Assembly (NCBI RefSeq): GCF_004768465.1
Contig: NZ_SRMF01000009.1
Location: forward strand, 70,507 to 134,506
Direction: 5' to 3'
DNA: 64,000 nt
Origin: Natronospirillum operosum
GTDB lineage: Bacteria; Pseudomonadota; Gammaproteobacteria; Pseudomonadales; Natronospirillaceae
The stretch's first letter is position 1. Every line of letters begins with the position of its first letter. Of this stretch, positions 45,214 through 55,007 are shown piece after piece. The notes beneath the pieces were generated by a model. That model was given only the letters and a program-made list of their open reading frames with translations. It ran no database searches and was not told the origin of the DNA. The translations under genes were made by a program, and so were the position numbers.

Positions 45214-46407
45214 ATGCCAGTGATGTCAAAGTTCCGCTTCTCGCGCCCCGACCGTCGGTCGCCGCTGCCCTGCTGTCTGGCTCTGGTCCTGACCGGGCTG
45301 GCCGCAGTGGCTGCCGCCGCCGACCGGACGCCGCCGGTGGCCAATCCATCTGCTGAACAGATAGAGCGCACGCTGATCTGGGACGGCCTGCCCGGCGTTG
45401 TCGATGGCAGCTATCTGCCAGGGTCGGCGCAGCAGTTGCTGGTGGTTCAGCAGAGCGGTCGATTGTACTGGTTGCATGAAGGCAGTGGTCGTGCGCAGCG
45501 TATGCACGAGTTTGCCGTATCCGGCCGCGGTGACCTGGGGGTGCAGGCCATGGCAATACATCCGGATTACCCGGCTGATCCCCGCCTGTTTGTGCTGCTC
45601 AACCCGGCGGACGGACCGCTGCGCACACGCCTGGAGATGTGGCAGATGCGTACCGATATTCCCGGTCGACCTCGGCTCGAAACGCGGGAAACCCTGCTGT
45701 CAGTGCCGCAGGCAGAGCCCTGGCACAGTGGTCGCGGGCTGACCTTCGGGCCCGAGGGCTATCTCTATGCCGCTCTGGGTGATGGCGGTCACCGTGCCGG
45801 CGCCCAGCGCCTGGCGCAGTCTGTCGAGAGCCTGCGCGGCAAGATACTGCGGCTTGATGTCAGCCGGCGCGAGCCAGGCCGCCCCTATGCGATTCCGGCC
45901 GACAACCCCGATCTGAATGACCCGGCGGCAAGGCCCGAAATATGGGCGCTGGGGGTGCGCCACCCGGGGCGCCTCAGTTTCGATGCAGACGACAGCCTGT
46001 GGTTGGTGGATGCCTACGGTGATCACCGGGAGGAGGTGCATCAGGTCGCCGGTGGGGACAATCTGGGCTGGCGCTGCTATCAGGGGCGGCAGCGGCATCT
46101 GGATGATGCCGGCTGCGCGGACATTGAGCACCGCCCGCCGGTGTTCGACTATCGTTTGCGCGGCGATCAGCGCGTTGTCGGCGGTGGTTTCTACAGCGCG
46201 CGTCTGCTGCCGGGTCTGCAGGATCATTATCTGTTTGCCGATTTCCATGCGGGTACCGTCTGGGCACTTGGAGCGGCGTCCGAACCGGTGACACTGGGTC
46301 GCTGGGACTGGCATCCGTCGGCCCTGATTCCACGCCCCGAGGGTGACTTTCTGATCGCGGATTATGTCAGCGGACGCCTGTACCAGCTCAGCTCAGCACC
46401 ACAATGA
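45214..46407 (+). CDS. PQQ-dependent sugar dehydrogenase-like protein
   Basis: 397 residues from the ATG at 45214 (45223 is an alternative). Signal peptide LALVLTGLAAVAAA, so it acts in the periplasm. The rest is a six-bladed propeller of the soluble aldose sugar dehydrogenase (YliI/GDH-B) type: DLGVQAMAIHPDY, WHSGRGLTFGPEGYLYAALGDGG, LRGKILRLDV, YAIPADNP, EIWALGVRHPGRLSFD and the late FADFHAGTVWAL. Family members oxidise aldoses with PQQ and Ca2+. Whether this one binds PQQ needs testing. Its 3' end overlaps the convergent membrane-protein gene by 20 bp. Confidence 0.88.
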   Translation: MPVMSKFRFSRPDRRSPLPCCLALVLTGLAAVAAAADRTPPVANPSAEQIERTLIWDGLPGVVDGSYLPGSAQQLLVVQQSGRLYWLHEGSGRAQRMHEFAVSGRGDLGVQAMAIHPDYPADPRLFVLLNPADGPLRTRLEMWQMRTDIPGRPRLETRETLLSVPQAEPWHSGRGLTFGPEGYLYAALGDGGHRAGAQRLAQSVESLRGKILRLDVSRREPGRPYAIPADNPDLNDPAARPEIWALGVRHPGRLSFDADDSLWLVDAYGDHREEVHQVAGGDNLGWRCYQGRQRHLDDAGCADIEHRPPVFDYRLRGDQRVVGGGFYSARLLPGLQDHYLFADFHAGTVWALGAASEPVTLGRWDWHPSALIPRPEGDFLIADYVSGRLYQLSSAPQ

Positions 46408-46819
46408 TCTGGGTCAGCACCAGGCTGCCCATCTGCAGCCAGCGCAGGCGCAGGTACCAGGGCTGGATATAACGCGCGATACGACCCCAGCTTTCCTGCC
46501 AGACCAGCAGTACAACGGCGGCCAGTACAGGATACAGCGCCACCTCCGGCAGCAGCAGTGCCCACATGCCCAGCGTGATGGTGACCAGTGCCGTCAGCAA
46601 CGAACCGGGCAGGCCGCGGCCCTCGCAGAGATCATCCTGCCATTGCACCATGGCCCAGTGATAACTGCCCAGGTGGATGATCAGGGCACCGCTGAGAACC
46701 TGGTAGAACCGGCCGACATGACCCTGTTCGGCCAGCGTGCTCAGCAGCAATGCCGCACACAGCCAGAGCGCCGCATGCAGCAGCAGGTGCACCAACAGGG
46801 TCAGTCTGATCAGTCGCAT
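46388..46819 (-). CDS. Small membrane protein of unknown function
   Basis: 143 residues from the ATG at 46819 (codons to 46903 are in frame but look non-coding). About four hydrophobic helices: LIRLTLLVHLLLHAALWLCA, a second with ALIIHLGSYHWAMV, a third TALVTITLGMWALLL and a fourth ending VLAAVVLLVW. The short tail returns to hydrophobic residues. I do not recognise the family. The gene is divergent from hslR. Confidence 0.65.
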   Translation of the reverse strand: MRLIRLTLLVHLLLHAALWLCAALLLSTLAEQGHVGRFYQVLSGALIIHLGSYHWAMVQWQDDLCEGRGLPGSLLTALVTITLGMWALLLPEVALYPVLAAVVLLVWQESWGRIARYIQPWYLRLRWLQMGSLVLTQIIVVLS

Positions 46820-46965
46820 GCCGTTCCGGGCTCCGTGGATGCGCGCATGAGCACGGTTTGATGGGAATGTCGGGAATACGCAGCCCGGGCTGATCTGGTT
46901 CATGGCCGGAGCAGACAGCCAAGAAAATTCTTGTGATTCAATGGCCCGCCCCTACAATATCCGAC

Positions 46966-47373
46966 ATGACTTCGAGCACGACTGCCGAAGCCGTGCGCCT
47001 GGACAAGTGGCTCTGGGCCGCACGGTTTTACAAGACAAGAGGCCTCGCCAAGAGTGCGGTTGAGGGCGGCAAGGTGCACTATAACGGCGCCCGCGCCAAG
47101 CCGAGCCGCGCTGTCGAGATAGGGGCCGAACTGCGTCTGCGCCTCGGCTTTGAAGAGAGAACCGTGGCCGTGCTGGCGCTCAGCGAACGGCGTGGCCCGG
47201 CGCGGGAAGCCCAGCAGCTGTATGCGGAAACGCCGGAGAGCATCGAACGCCGGGAACGCAATGCCGAATTGCGTCGTCATTCCCGCCTGGCTCAGGTGAC
47301 ACCCGAGCAGAAGCCGTCGAAGAAGCAGCGGCGCGACCTGCAGCGCATGAAAAATCAGGCCCTGGACCAGTGA
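46966..47373 (+). CDS. hslR: Heat shock protein 15, S4-domain ribosome rescue factor
   Basis: 135 residues. The S4 RNA-binding domain starts at the N-terminus (VRLDKWLWAARFYKTRGLAK, about residues 10-30, then GGKVHYNGARAKPSRAV). A basic C-terminal extension (PSKKQRRDLQRMKNQ) matches Hsp15. Hsp15 binds 50S subunits carrying stalled nascent chains. The ATG at 46966 starts the family sequence. It is followed 69 bp later by hslO, the usual hslR-hslO pair. Confidence 0.94.
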   Translation: MTSSTTAEAVRLDKWLWAARFYKTRGLAKSAVEGGKVHYNGARAKPSRAVEIGAELRLRLGFEERTVAVLALSERRGPAREAQQLYAETPESIERRERNAELRRHSRLAQVTPEQKPSKKQRRDLQRMKNQALDQ

Positions 47374-47442
47374 CGGCAGGTCCGGCCGGCAACCTCCACG
47401 GCATAATCGTCAATTCGGTAATAACCAGCAAGAGTACCCAGC

Positions 47443-48318
47443 ATGTCCCAGAGTGGCACCGATCAGTGTCAGCGTTTCCTGTTCGATCAGCTTGCCATCC
47501 GTGGTGAATTGACCCATCTGCAACAGAGCTATCGTGACGTCCTGTCCCAGCACAGTTATCCGGCGCCGGTGGCTCGGCTGCTCGGGGAGTTCATGGCGGC
47601 GGTCAGTCTGCTCAGTGATACGCTCAAGTTCCGCGGCCTGCTCAGTCTGCAGGCGCGTGGTGCCGGTCAGGTGCGTACCGTCATGGCCGAGTGCGAGCAC
47701 CATGAGCGGCTGCGCGCCATTGCCCGCTACACTGATGACTTTGTCGACGGTGGTCCGATGCTGGGCGAAGGCCAGTTGGCGATCACCATAGAGCCGGAGC
47801 AGGGGCAGCGCTATCAGGGTATCGTCAGCCTGCGTGATCATGGGCTGGCACAGGCACTGGAGGATTATTTCCAGCAATCCGAACAGATTCGCACCCGGGT
47901 CTGGCTGGCCGCCGACGGTGTACAGGCGGCCGGCCTGCTGATCCAGGCCATGCCCGAGAGCGCTCATGAGAGCAGCCTGACCCATGACAGTGACGGCTGG
48001 GATCGGATCATCGCCCTGGCCGATACGCTGACGGATGCGGAACTGCTGACGCTGGACAGCGAACGCCTGCTGGTGCGCCTGTTTCACGAAGAAACCGTGC
48101 GTACCTGGCCGCCCGTGCCCCGCCATTTCGAGTGCACCTGCTCGCATGAACGCAGTGCGCGGGCGCTGCGCTCCATCGGCTATGCCGAGGCCCGGCAACT
48201 GGCCGTCGAACAAGGCAGTATTCAGGTAGACTGCCAGTTCTGTCGGGCCCGCTACAACTACACCGTGGAAGATGTCGAAGCCCTGTTCGAGGGCGATGAC
48301 AATACGGCGCTTAACTGA
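47443..48318 (+). CDS. hslO: Redox-regulated chaperone Hsp33
   Basis: 291 residues. Hsp33 is activated by oxidation, when its zinc-bound cysteines form disulfides, and then binds unfolding proteins. The N-terminal chaperone domain includes [13 protein letters not shown] and [13 protein letters not shown]. The C-terminal redox switch has CTC at ECTCSHERS and CQFC at [10 protein letters not shown], all four cysteines present. The gene precedes tex by 25 bp. Confidence 0.96.
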   Translation: MSQSGTDQCQRFLFDQLAIRGELTHLQQSYRDVLSQHSYPAPVARLLGEFMAAVSLLSDTLKFRGLLSLQARGAGQVRTVMAECEHHERLRAIARYTDDFVDGGPMLGEGQLAITIEPEQGQRYQGIVSLRDHGLAQALEDYFQQSEQIRTRVWLAADGVQAAGLLIQAMPESAHESSLTHDSDGWDRIIALADTLTDAELLTLDSERLLVRLFHEETVRTWPPVPRHFECTCSHERSARALRSIGYAEARQLAVEQGSIQVDCQFCRARYNYTVEDVEALFEGDDNTALN

Positions 48319-48343
48319 ACATCGACTTCGGAAAGGAATGATT

Positions 48344-50662
48344 ATGCAACGTCTGGTACTGCAGTTGGCGAGTGAGTTGAGCATTCAGACCCAGCAGGTC
48401 GAGGCTACCATGGCCCTGCTGGATGAAGGCGCCACCGTGCCCTTTATCGCGCGTTACCGGAAAGAGGCCACTGGCGGGCTGGACGATACCCAACTGCGTG
48501 ATCTGGAAGACCGCCTGCGCTATCTGCGTGAGCTGGAAGATCGACGAAGTGCCATACTGCGCAGCATTGGTGAGCAGGACAAACTGACCCCGGAACTGTC
48601 AGCGGCCATCGAGGCGGCCACCACCAAGACCGAGCTGGAAGACCTGTACCTGCCCTACAAGCCCAGGCGGCGCACCAAGGGGCAGATCGCCATCGAAGCG
48701 GGGCTGGAACCACTGGCCGACAGCTTGCTGGACAACCCGGACCAGACGCCGGAGACCTGCGCCGCAGCCTTTGTGGATGCGGATCGCGGCGTGGCCGATG
48801 TGCGGGCGGCCCTGGATGGCGCCAAGTTCATTCTGATGGAGCGCTTTGCCGAGCAGGCCGATCTGGTGGGCAAGGTGCGGGACTTCCTGCGTCAGCAGGG
48901 CGTGGTGGAAGCAAGGGTGGTCCCCGGCAAGGAAGCCGAAGGGCAGAAGTTCGCCGACTATTTCGAGCATCGGGAGCCCTGGCGCTCCATGCCCTCGCAC
49001 CGGGCGCTGGCCGTGTTCCGGGGCCGCAACGAGGGCATTCTGCAGATGAGTCTGGTGCCCGACCCCGAACGTTATGACGCTGATCATGGCCAGGGGCTGA
49101 TTGCCGACCACCTGCAGTTGCCGGTGAACGGTCGGGCCGCCAGTGGCTGGCTGTCGGAAGTGGCGCGCTGGAGCTGGCGCGTCAAGCTGCAGCCGCATCT
49201 GGAAACCGACCTGTTCAATACTCTGCGTGAACGGGCCGAGATGGATGCCATCCAGGTCTTCGGCCGCAATCTCAAGGATCTGCTACTGGCCGCCCCGGCC
49301 GGGCTGCGCGTGACCATGGGGCTGGACCCGGCCTACCGCACCGGCGTCAAGGTGGTGGTGATTGATGGCACGGGCCGGCTGCTGGACCATGTGGCGGTAT
49401 ATCCGCATCAGCCGCAGAATCAGCGCGCGCAGGCCCGGCAGGTGCTGGTCAGTCTGTGTCAGCGCCACGGCGTGGAGCTGGTCGCCATCGGTAATGGCAC
49501 GGCGTCACGCGAAACCGATGAGCTGGCGCGTGAGATCGCACGCGAGCATCCGGAACTCAAGTTGCAGACGGTCATGGTCTCCGAAGCCGGGGCCTCGGTG
49601 TACTCGGCTTCGGCGCTGGCGGCACGTGAATTCCCGCAGTTGGATGTCAGTTTCCGCGGCGCGGTGTCCATTGCGCGGCGCCTGCAGGACCCGCTGGCCG
49701 AGCTGGTCAAGATCGACCCCAAGGCCATCGGGGTAGGGCAGTATCAGCATGATGTGTCCCAGGTGGCGTTGGCGCGCTCGCTGGAAGCTGTGGTGGAAGA
49801 CTGTGTGAACGGCGTCGGCGTCGACTTGAACACGGCGTCGTCGGCGTTGCTGAGCCGGGTGTCGGGGCTCAACAGCAGCATTGCCGACAATATTGTGACC
49901 TGGCGTGAAAGTGCCGGGCGCTTCCGCAGCCGCAAGGAGCTGAAATCCGTGCCCCGCCTGGGCCCCAAGGCGTTCGAGCAGTGTGCGGGTTTTTTGCGCA
50001 TCCGCGATGGCGACCAGCCGCTGGACGCCTCGGCGGTGCACCCCGAGTCCTACCCGCTGGTGGAGCAGGTAGTCAGTCAGACCGGGCGCAGCATCAGCAG
50101 CCTGATGGGTGATACGGCGGCCCTGCGCAGCCTGCAGCCGGAGCAGTTTGTCAGTGACCGGTGGGGCCTGCCCACGGTGCGCGACGTGCTGGCCGAACTG
50201 GAAAAGCCGGGGCGCGACCCGCGGCCGGAATTCCGCACCGCCACCTTCCAGGAAGGGGTGCATGAAGTGAAGCATCTGAAGCCCGGCATGATTCTGGAAG
50301 GTGTCGTCACCAACGTCACCAACTTTGGTGCCTTCGTGGATGTGGGGGTGCATCAGGACGGCCTGGTGCATATCTCGGCGCTCAGTCACAGTTTCGTGAA
50401 GGACCCGGCCAGCGTGGTGCGGGCCGGTGATGTGGTGCGGGTCAAGGTCATGTCGGTGGATGTGGCGCGCAAGCGCATCGGTCTCAGCATGCGGCTGGAT
50501 GACGAGCCCGAGACGGCGACGCAGGCCGAAGCAGGCAAGGCTGCACCGCGCAAGGGCAGGGGTGGTCGTCGCCAGGCCCAGAGCAGCAAGCAGGGCGAGT
50601 CGAACCGCCAGGGTACCATGGGCGATCTGCTGCAGCAGGCGCTGCAGCAATCCAGACAGTAA
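48344..50662 (+). CDS. tex: Tex transcription accessory protein
   Basis: 772 residues, close to the 773 of E. coli. Tex is an RNA-polymerase-associated nucleic-acid-binding factor related to Spt6. The N-terminus contains [19 protein letters not shown], the YqgF-like core has [13 protein letters not shown] and [15 protein letters not shown], and helix-hairpin-helix segments follow ([17 protein letters not shown]). A C-terminal S1 domain is at about residues 650-720 ([19 protein letters not shown]). The tail is basic and Gln-rich. The ATG at 48344 has GAAAGGA at proper spacing; the ATG at 48338 is too close to it. Confidence 0.96.
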   Translation: MQRLVLQLASELSIQTQQVEATMALLDEGATVPFIARYRKEATGGLDDTQLRDLEDRLRYLRELEDRRSAILRSIGEQDKLTPELSAAIEAATTKTELEDLYLPYKPRRRTKGQIAIEAGLEPLADSLLDNPDQTPETCAAAFVDADRGVADVRAALDGAKFILMERFAEQADLVGKVRDFLRQQGVVEARVVPGKEAEGQKFADYFEHREPWRSMPSHRALAVFRGRNEGILQMSLVPDPERYDADHGQGLIADHLQLPVNGRAASGWLSEVARWSWRVKLQPHLETDLFNTLRERAEMDAIQVFGRNLKDLLLAAPAGLRVTMGLDPAYRTGVKVVVIDGTGRLLDHVAVYPHQPQNQRAQARQVLVSLCQRHGVELVAIGNGTASRETDELAREIAREHPELKLQTVMVSEAGASVYSASALAAREFPQLDVSFRGAVSIARRLQDPLAELVKIDPKAIGVGQYQHDVSQVALARSLEAVVEDCVNGVGVDLNTASSALLSRVSGLNSSIADNIVTWRESAGRFRSRKELKSVPRLGPKAFEQCAGFLRIRDGDQPLDASAVHPESYPLVEQVVSQTGRSISSLMGDTAALRSLQPEQFVSDRWGLPTVRDVLAELEKPGRDPRPEFRTATFQEGVHEVKHLKPGMILEGVVTNVTNFGAFVDVGVHQDGLVHISALSHSFVKDPASVVRAGDVVRVKVMSVDVARKRIGLSMRLDDEPETATQAEAGKAAPRKGRGGRRQAQSSKQGESNRQGTMGDLLQQALQQSRQ

Positions 50663-50680
50663 GCACTTGAGGCAGAAGGC

Positions 50681-52237
50681 ATGATGTCGACAGAACTCAG
50701 AGACTGGCTGCGGGATCAGCCAGCCGACCTTTTCCGGTTTCGACACGGAATCGAAAAGGAAGGCCTGCGCACGGATGCCAGCGGGCAGATCAGCCAGACC
50801 AATCACCCGCAGGCACTCGGTTCCGCTCTGACCCACCCGCAGATCACGACCGACTATTCGGAAGCGCTGCTGGAATTCATTACCCCGGCCCGCACCCGGC
50901 CGGAGGACACACTGCAGGATCTGGCCGATCTGCATCGGTTTGCGCTGCATGTGAATCCGCAGGAAGACATCTGGCCGGCCAGCATGCCCGCCGTGCTGGA
51001 TGGCGAGCTGAGCGTGCGCATAGCCGAATACGGATCTTCCCATATCGGGCGCCTGAAAAACGCCTATCGACACGGGCTCTGGCATCGCTACGGACGTATC
51101 ATGCAGACCATTGCCGGGGTGCATTTCAACTATTCCGTGCCCGATTCTTTCTGGCCGGCCTGGCAGGTGCGCCAGGGCTCGGACAGCAGCCCGAGTGATT
51201 TTCGCTCGCAGAGCTACTTCGGGCTGATCCGCCAGTTCCGCCGCCATTCCTGGCTGCTGCTGTATCTGTTCGGCGCCTCGCCGGCAGTGGATCGCAGCTT
51301 TCTGCGCGAGGGGTCCGCACGCATGCAGCAGCATGGTGAGTACTCACTGCTGATGCAGGATGCCACCAGCCTGCGCATGAGCGACATGGGCTATACCAAC
51401 GCCGCGCAGCAGAGCCTGAAAGTCTGCTTCAACAGTCTGCCCACCTATATCGAGACGCTGCACCGGGCCCTGCACACGCCCTATCCGCCCTATCAGTCGA
51501 TCGGGATCAAGAAGGGTGAGCAGTATCAGCAACTCAACGCCAATATCCTGCAGATCGAAAACGAGTACTACTCGGACATCCGGCCCAAGCGGAACGGCCA
51601 GTCCGGTGAAAAGCCGCTGGCCGCCCTCAAGCGGGACGGCGTCGAATATGTCGAGATCCGCTGCCTGGATCTCAATCCCTATCTGCCGCTGGGCATCGAT
51701 GCGGATCAGATCCGCTTCCTGAACTGGTTCCTGTTCTGGTGTCTGGTCACCGAAGGGCGGCGTATTTCGGATGTGGAATGTGAACGCGTAGGTTTCAATC
51801 AGCGTCTGGCGGTACTGTATGGCCGGGATCCGAAGCTGCGTCTGGTGGGCGAGGATCGGGTGCAGACACTGCGCGACTGGGGGGCGAGCGTACTTGATGA
51901 AATCAGTGCTTTGGTCGAGGCTGCAGCCCCGGAGGATGCGGCGGCAGTGCAGTCGTCACTGACCCAGTACCGGCGCTGGTTGCAGCAGCCCGGACTGACG
52001 CCTTCGGGTCGCATGCATGACGAACTCAGAAACCGGCCGGCCGAGTTCCGTGACCATGCACGGACCCTGGCACGACAGCATCGCAGTGTACTGACCGAAC
52101 AGGCGCCGGACCCGGATTTGCTGCAGCGCATGCAGGCCATGAGTGCGCGCTCGCTGGAGGAACAGGCCGCCCTGGAAGCGGCATCCGAAGGCTCTTTCGA
52201 TGAATTTGTGGCGCGGTATATGGGGCAGTCTGCCTGA
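50681..52237 (+). CDS. gshA: Glutamate-cysteine ligase
   Basis: Catalyses the first step of glutathione synthesis, joining glutamate and cysteine with ATP. 518 residues, type 1 (E. coli-like). Visible motifs: RHGIEKEGLRT, HPQITTDYSEALLEFITPA, TIAGVHFNYSVPD and EYVEIRCLDLNPYLPLGID. The start is at 50681 or the adjacent ATG at 50684. It lies 18 bp after tex, the same order as in pseudomonads. Confidence 0.96.
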   Translation: MMSTELRDWLRDQPADLFRFRHGIEKEGLRTDASGQISQTNHPQALGSALTHPQITTDYSEALLEFITPARTRPEDTLQDLADLHRFALHVNPQEDIWPASMPAVLDGELSVRIAEYGSSHIGRLKNAYRHGLWHRYGRIMQTIAGVHFNYSVPDSFWPAWQVRQGSDSSPSDFRSQSYFGLIRQFRRHSWLLLYLFGASPAVDRSFLREGSARMQQHGEYSLLMQDATSLRMSDMGYTNAAQQSLKVCFNSLPTYIETLHRALHTPYPPYQSIGIKKGEQYQQLNANILQIENEYYSDIRPKRNGQSGEKPLAALKRDGVEYVEIRCLDLNPYLPLGIDADQIRFLNWFLFWCLVTEGRRISDVECERVGFNQRLAVLYGRDPKLRLVGEDRVQTLRDWGASVLDEISALVEAAAPEDAAAVQSSLTQYRRWLQQPGLTPSGRMHDELRNRPAEFRDHARTLARQHRSVLTEQAPDPDLLQRMQAMSARSLEEQAALEAASEGSFDEFVARYMGQSA

Positions 52238-52247
52238 GGGCGCTCGA

Positions 52248-52733
52248 CTACTGCAGGACCAGGTTGCTGAACAGTATGCCTTCGACATGGGAGGCGCCTG
52301 TTTCGCTCCTGATGAAGTCCCGCATTTCACTCAGAATGCGTTGGCGCAACTCGCGACGCCCGTCTGTCGTGTTGAGCTCGGCATGTGGCGCATCCGAGAT
52401 ATTCAGCACGATGATATGGCGCAGCGTCGGTGAATGATGATTGAGAATGGCTGCGCCATCAGGACCACTGGTGACCAGGTTGACCTCCATGCGCAGGAAG
52501 CGCACACGCCCGTCACGCCCGTAGTTGAGCACAAACTCCGGTTGCAGGTCGACATAGCGGGCCAGCGGCTGTTCTTCCGAAGTGTGGTCGACCGGGCCGT
52601 CGTCGAGTTCATCCGCGTCCTGTGCTGCCACACTGACCATGGCGGTCAGCAGGGCCAGCAGCAGAGTGCGGTAGATGATGGATTTCAGCTTGGGGTAAAC
52701 CCCCTGTGTCTTGAACTGCTTTCTGCGTATCAT
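52248..52733 (-). CDS. FliL-family protein (orphan)
   Basis: 161 residues from the ATG at 52733 (GAGG upstream). A signal or anchor helix (YRTLLLALLTAMVSVAA, about residues 18-36) is followed by an acidic stretch and a FliL-like domain: YVDLQPEFVLNYGRDGRVRF, HHSPTLRHIIVLNIS and a C-terminal REL..RILSEMRDFIRSETG...VLFSNLVLQ-like end. FliL supports the flagellar stator, but no flagellar genes are in the window, so this is probably a stand-alone paralogue. The gene is convergent with gshA (10 bp) and divergent from dsbB. Confidence 0.82.
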   Translation of the reverse strand: MIRRKQFKTQGVYPKLKSIIYRTLLLALLTAMVSVAAQDADELDDGPVDHTSEEQPLARYVDLQPEFVLNYGRDGRVRFLRMEVNLVTSGPDGAAILNHHSPTLRHIIVLNISDAPHAELNTTDGRRELRQRILSEMRDFIRSETGASHVEGILFSNLVLQ

Positions 52734-52837
52734 GATGCCGGTCTGAAACCTCGGTGATGGATGGGCAGGCAGTCTGGCTGTTATCGGCAGATAGCTCGCC
52801 TGCATAAGTCTAGCAATAAACAGAAGGAATGAGCACC

Positions 52838-53353
52838 ATGGTCCTGCCATCCGTCCGGTGGCTTAATGCCCTGGCCGCAGCTAGCGTTGTGGGCCTGCTG
52901 TTACTGGCCATACTGTATCTGCAAAACAGCCTGGGTCTGCCGCCCTGTCCGCTCTGCGTGTTCCAGCGGATCGCGTTCATGGCGGTGGGTGTGGTGTTTC
53001 TGGTCGCGGCACTGCATGGCCCAGGTCGCAAGGGGGTGCGTGTCTACGGCGGTCTGGCCCTGCTGGCTGCCCTGGTGGGCGCGGGTATTGCCCTGCGGCA
53101 TCTGTGGCTGCAATGGTTTCCGCCTGCGGCCGTGGCGTCCTGCGGCCCCGGCCTGCAGTTCATGCTCGACAATTATGCGCTCAGCGAGGCCCTGAATGCC
53201 GTGTTCCGTGGCACCGGAGACTGCAGCAACCAGCACTGGACCTTTCTGGGCATCAGTATTCCGGGCTGGTCGCTGGTCTGGTTCGTGATTTACGCTGTAT
53301 ATGCAGGTATCCTGCTGTGGCAGGGTGGCTTTCAGCGTCGCAGTGGCCGCTGA
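52838..53353 (+). CDS. dsbB: Disulfide bond formation protein DsbB
   Basis: Inner-membrane quinone reductase that reoxidises DsbA. 171 residues, four transmembrane helices. The first redox pair is in PPCPLCVFQR and the second pair is Cys in ASCGPG and GDCSNQ, all four present. I prefer the ATG at 52838 (AAGGA nine bases upstream) to 52829, which overlaps the Shine-Dalgarno spacing. It is followed by rsd 81 bp later, as dsbB/dsbH and algQ are in pseudomonads. Confidence 0.93.
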   Translation: MVLPSVRWLNALAAASVVGLLLLAILYLQNSLGLPPCPLCVFQRIAFMAVGVVFLVAALHGPGRKGVRVYGGLALLAALVGAGIALRHLWLQWFPPAAVASCGPGLQFMLDNYALSEALNAVFRGTGDCSNQHWTFLGISIPGWSLVWFVIYAVYAGILLWQGGFQRRSGR

Positions 53354-53434
53354 AAGTCCAGTCAGTCCACCTATTGCTTTTTGCCCGCACAGGTGGTTTT
53401 CTGGTAAGTCCGCAACACAAGGAAACAGCCTGAT

Positions 53435-53920
53435 ATGCTGGAAGAATGTCAAAGCGCCAAAGAGCGCTGGGGTGGCGTACACGACATCATCGATCGCTGG
53501 CTGGCGGAGCGTCGTGAACTGATTGTTCGCATGTTCGCCGTGAACGGCGGTCGTGGTCTGGATGTCGAAGAAGCTCCGATTGAAGAGCGTATTCAGCGCT
53601 TCTGCGAAGTGCTGGTGGACTACGTTTCGGCGGGTCACTTCGAAGTCTATGAGCAGTTGCTGCGCGAGGCGCAGGAATTCAGGGATGCCGACCTGGAGAA
53701 AGCCCGGGCCGTGTTCGTCCGGCTGGAGGACAACACCGAGCATGTGCTGTCCTTCAATGACAACTACAGCGATGTCAGGGAAACCCGGCAGCACCTGAGT
53801 GAGCTGGATTCCGACCTGTCCCGTTTGGGTGAGCAGTTGGAAGAACGGTTCGAACTGGAAGACCAGTTGATTCAGGACTTGCACGAAGTGCATCGAGACA
53901 AGGTTATTTCCGAGGGCTGA
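53435..53920 (+). CDS. rsd: Anti-sigma70 regulator Rsd/AlgQ
   Basis: 161 residues. Rsd binds region 4 of the housekeeping sigma factor and favours alternative sigmas in stationary phase; the Pseudomonas version AlgQ also affects alginate. The N-terminus MLEECQSAKERWGGVHDIIDR is diagnostic, followed by RFCEVLVDYVSAGHFEVYEQ. AAGGAAA precedes the start at 53435. A WD40 lipoprotein gene follows six bases after the stop and may be cotranscribed. Confidence 0.94.
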   Translation: MLEECQSAKERWGGVHDIIDRWLAERRELIVRMFAVNGGRGLDVEEAPIEERIQRFCEVLVDYVSAGHFEVYEQLLREAQEFRDADLEKARAVFVRLEDNTEHVLSFNDNYSDVRETRQHLSELDSDLSRLGEQLEERFELEDQLIQDLHEVHRDKVISEG

Positions 53921-53926
53921 CGGCAG

Positions 53927-54898
53927 ATGAATCTGGACTGGTGGCAGCGAGCGCTGGTCCTGAGTGGCATGCTGATGCTTGCTGCCTGCACCGACCGGCC
54001 CGCACAGACCTGGTCTTTGGCCACCGGGGGGCTTTATGCCGGAGCCATTGGGCCTTCCGGGCAGCACGTGGCCGTGGGCTCGATTTTTCATGGCGGCAGT
54101 CTCTGGCAGATGCCGGACTACGAGCGCCTGTTTGACTGGAATCTGGATGCCGACCGGCAACTGGGCGATTATTCTGCCTTCACTGCCATCGCCATCTCCG
54201 ACGATGGTCAGCGCGTAGCCACTGTTCAGGGCCGACAGGTCGTGATCTGGTCGGCCACCGAGGGTAACGCTCTCACCTATTTCGAAGCTCCCGCCATGAT
54301 ACGTTCGGTCGCGCTTGACCAGACCGGCAGCCGCTTTGTGCTCGGCCTGGAAGAGGGCACCGTGGCTGTGTTCAACGCCGCCAGCGGCGAAGTGGTGCAG
54401 CGGCTGGTCGGCCATCGGGGCGGAGTCCACAGTGTGGCGCTGTCGGGCGATGGGCGGCGGGTACTGAGTGGCGGCGATGATCGGCGGGCCATCTACTGGT
54501 CAGCGGACGACGGTCTGATACTGCAGCATCGGCGCCATGACAATCAGGTGCGTACGGTGGCGCTGTCCGCCTCAGGCGTCTATGCTTTCTCTGCCGCCCA
54601 GGGCGATGATGGCAAGGTCTGGAATACGGCCACCGGGAACGTGGTACGGGTCATTCCGGGCCGCCAGCGTGTGCTCTCGACCGCCCGCTTTGTGCACAAC
54701 GACAACGAGCTGCTGGTGGGCGATCGGCGTCACGGCGTCAGCCGCTGGCATCTGCAGGCAATGGAGCGCCGAGGTCACTGGCGCCTGGGCAGTCAGGGGC
54801 TTTATGCCCGCGAAAGTCATGTCATTCTCGATCTCCGTCCCTATCAGGGTGGCGTACTGGCGCTCAGCTCCAATGGTAAACTTGCGTTATTGCAGTAA
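53927..54898 (+). CDS. WD40-repeat lipoprotein
   Basis: 323 residues. The N-terminus ends in a lipobox (LMLAACTD, Cys at about residue 21), so the protein should be lipid-anchored and exported. The rest is a beta-propeller of about seven WD40-like blades (AFTAIAISDDGQRVATVQG; HSVALSGDGRRVLSGGDD; RTVALSASGVYAFSAAQG). It begins six bases after rsd. The specific role is unknown; such propellers are usually protein-interaction platforms. Confidence 0.85.
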   Translation: MNLDWWQRALVLSGMLMLAACTDRPAQTWSLATGGLYAGAIGPSGQHVAVGSIFHGGSLWQMPDYERLFDWNLDADRQLGDYSAFTAIAISDDGQRVATVQGRQVVIWSATEGNALTYFEAPAMIRSVALDQTGSRFVLGLEEGTVAVFNAASGEVVQRLVGHRGGVHSVALSGDGRRVLSGGDDRRAIYWSADDGLILQHRRHDNQVRTVALSASGVYAFSAAQGDDGKVWNTATGNVVRVIPGRQRVLSTARFVHNDNELLVGDRRHGVSRWHLQAMERRGHWRLGSQGLYARESHVILDLRPYQGGVLALSSNGKLALLQ

Positions 54899-55007
54899 CG
54901 CCGTACACTGCCACTTAAGTTGAGGTGTTCAGGAATTGTACCCTGTCAGGGACGAAGTTCAGGGTAACGGCCTCCTCACAGTACGGAAACAGGCAGCGAC
55001 AGCAGTG

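Noticed and set aside
54943-54955. CTGTCAGGGACGA, identical to a box of the long repeat element (10725-10737), upstream of the ParA-like gene
   Set aside because: Only this 13-bp box matches; the arms and the other boxes are missing, so chance or a remnant cannot be told apart. It does sit in a small TACCCTG/CAGGGTA stem.
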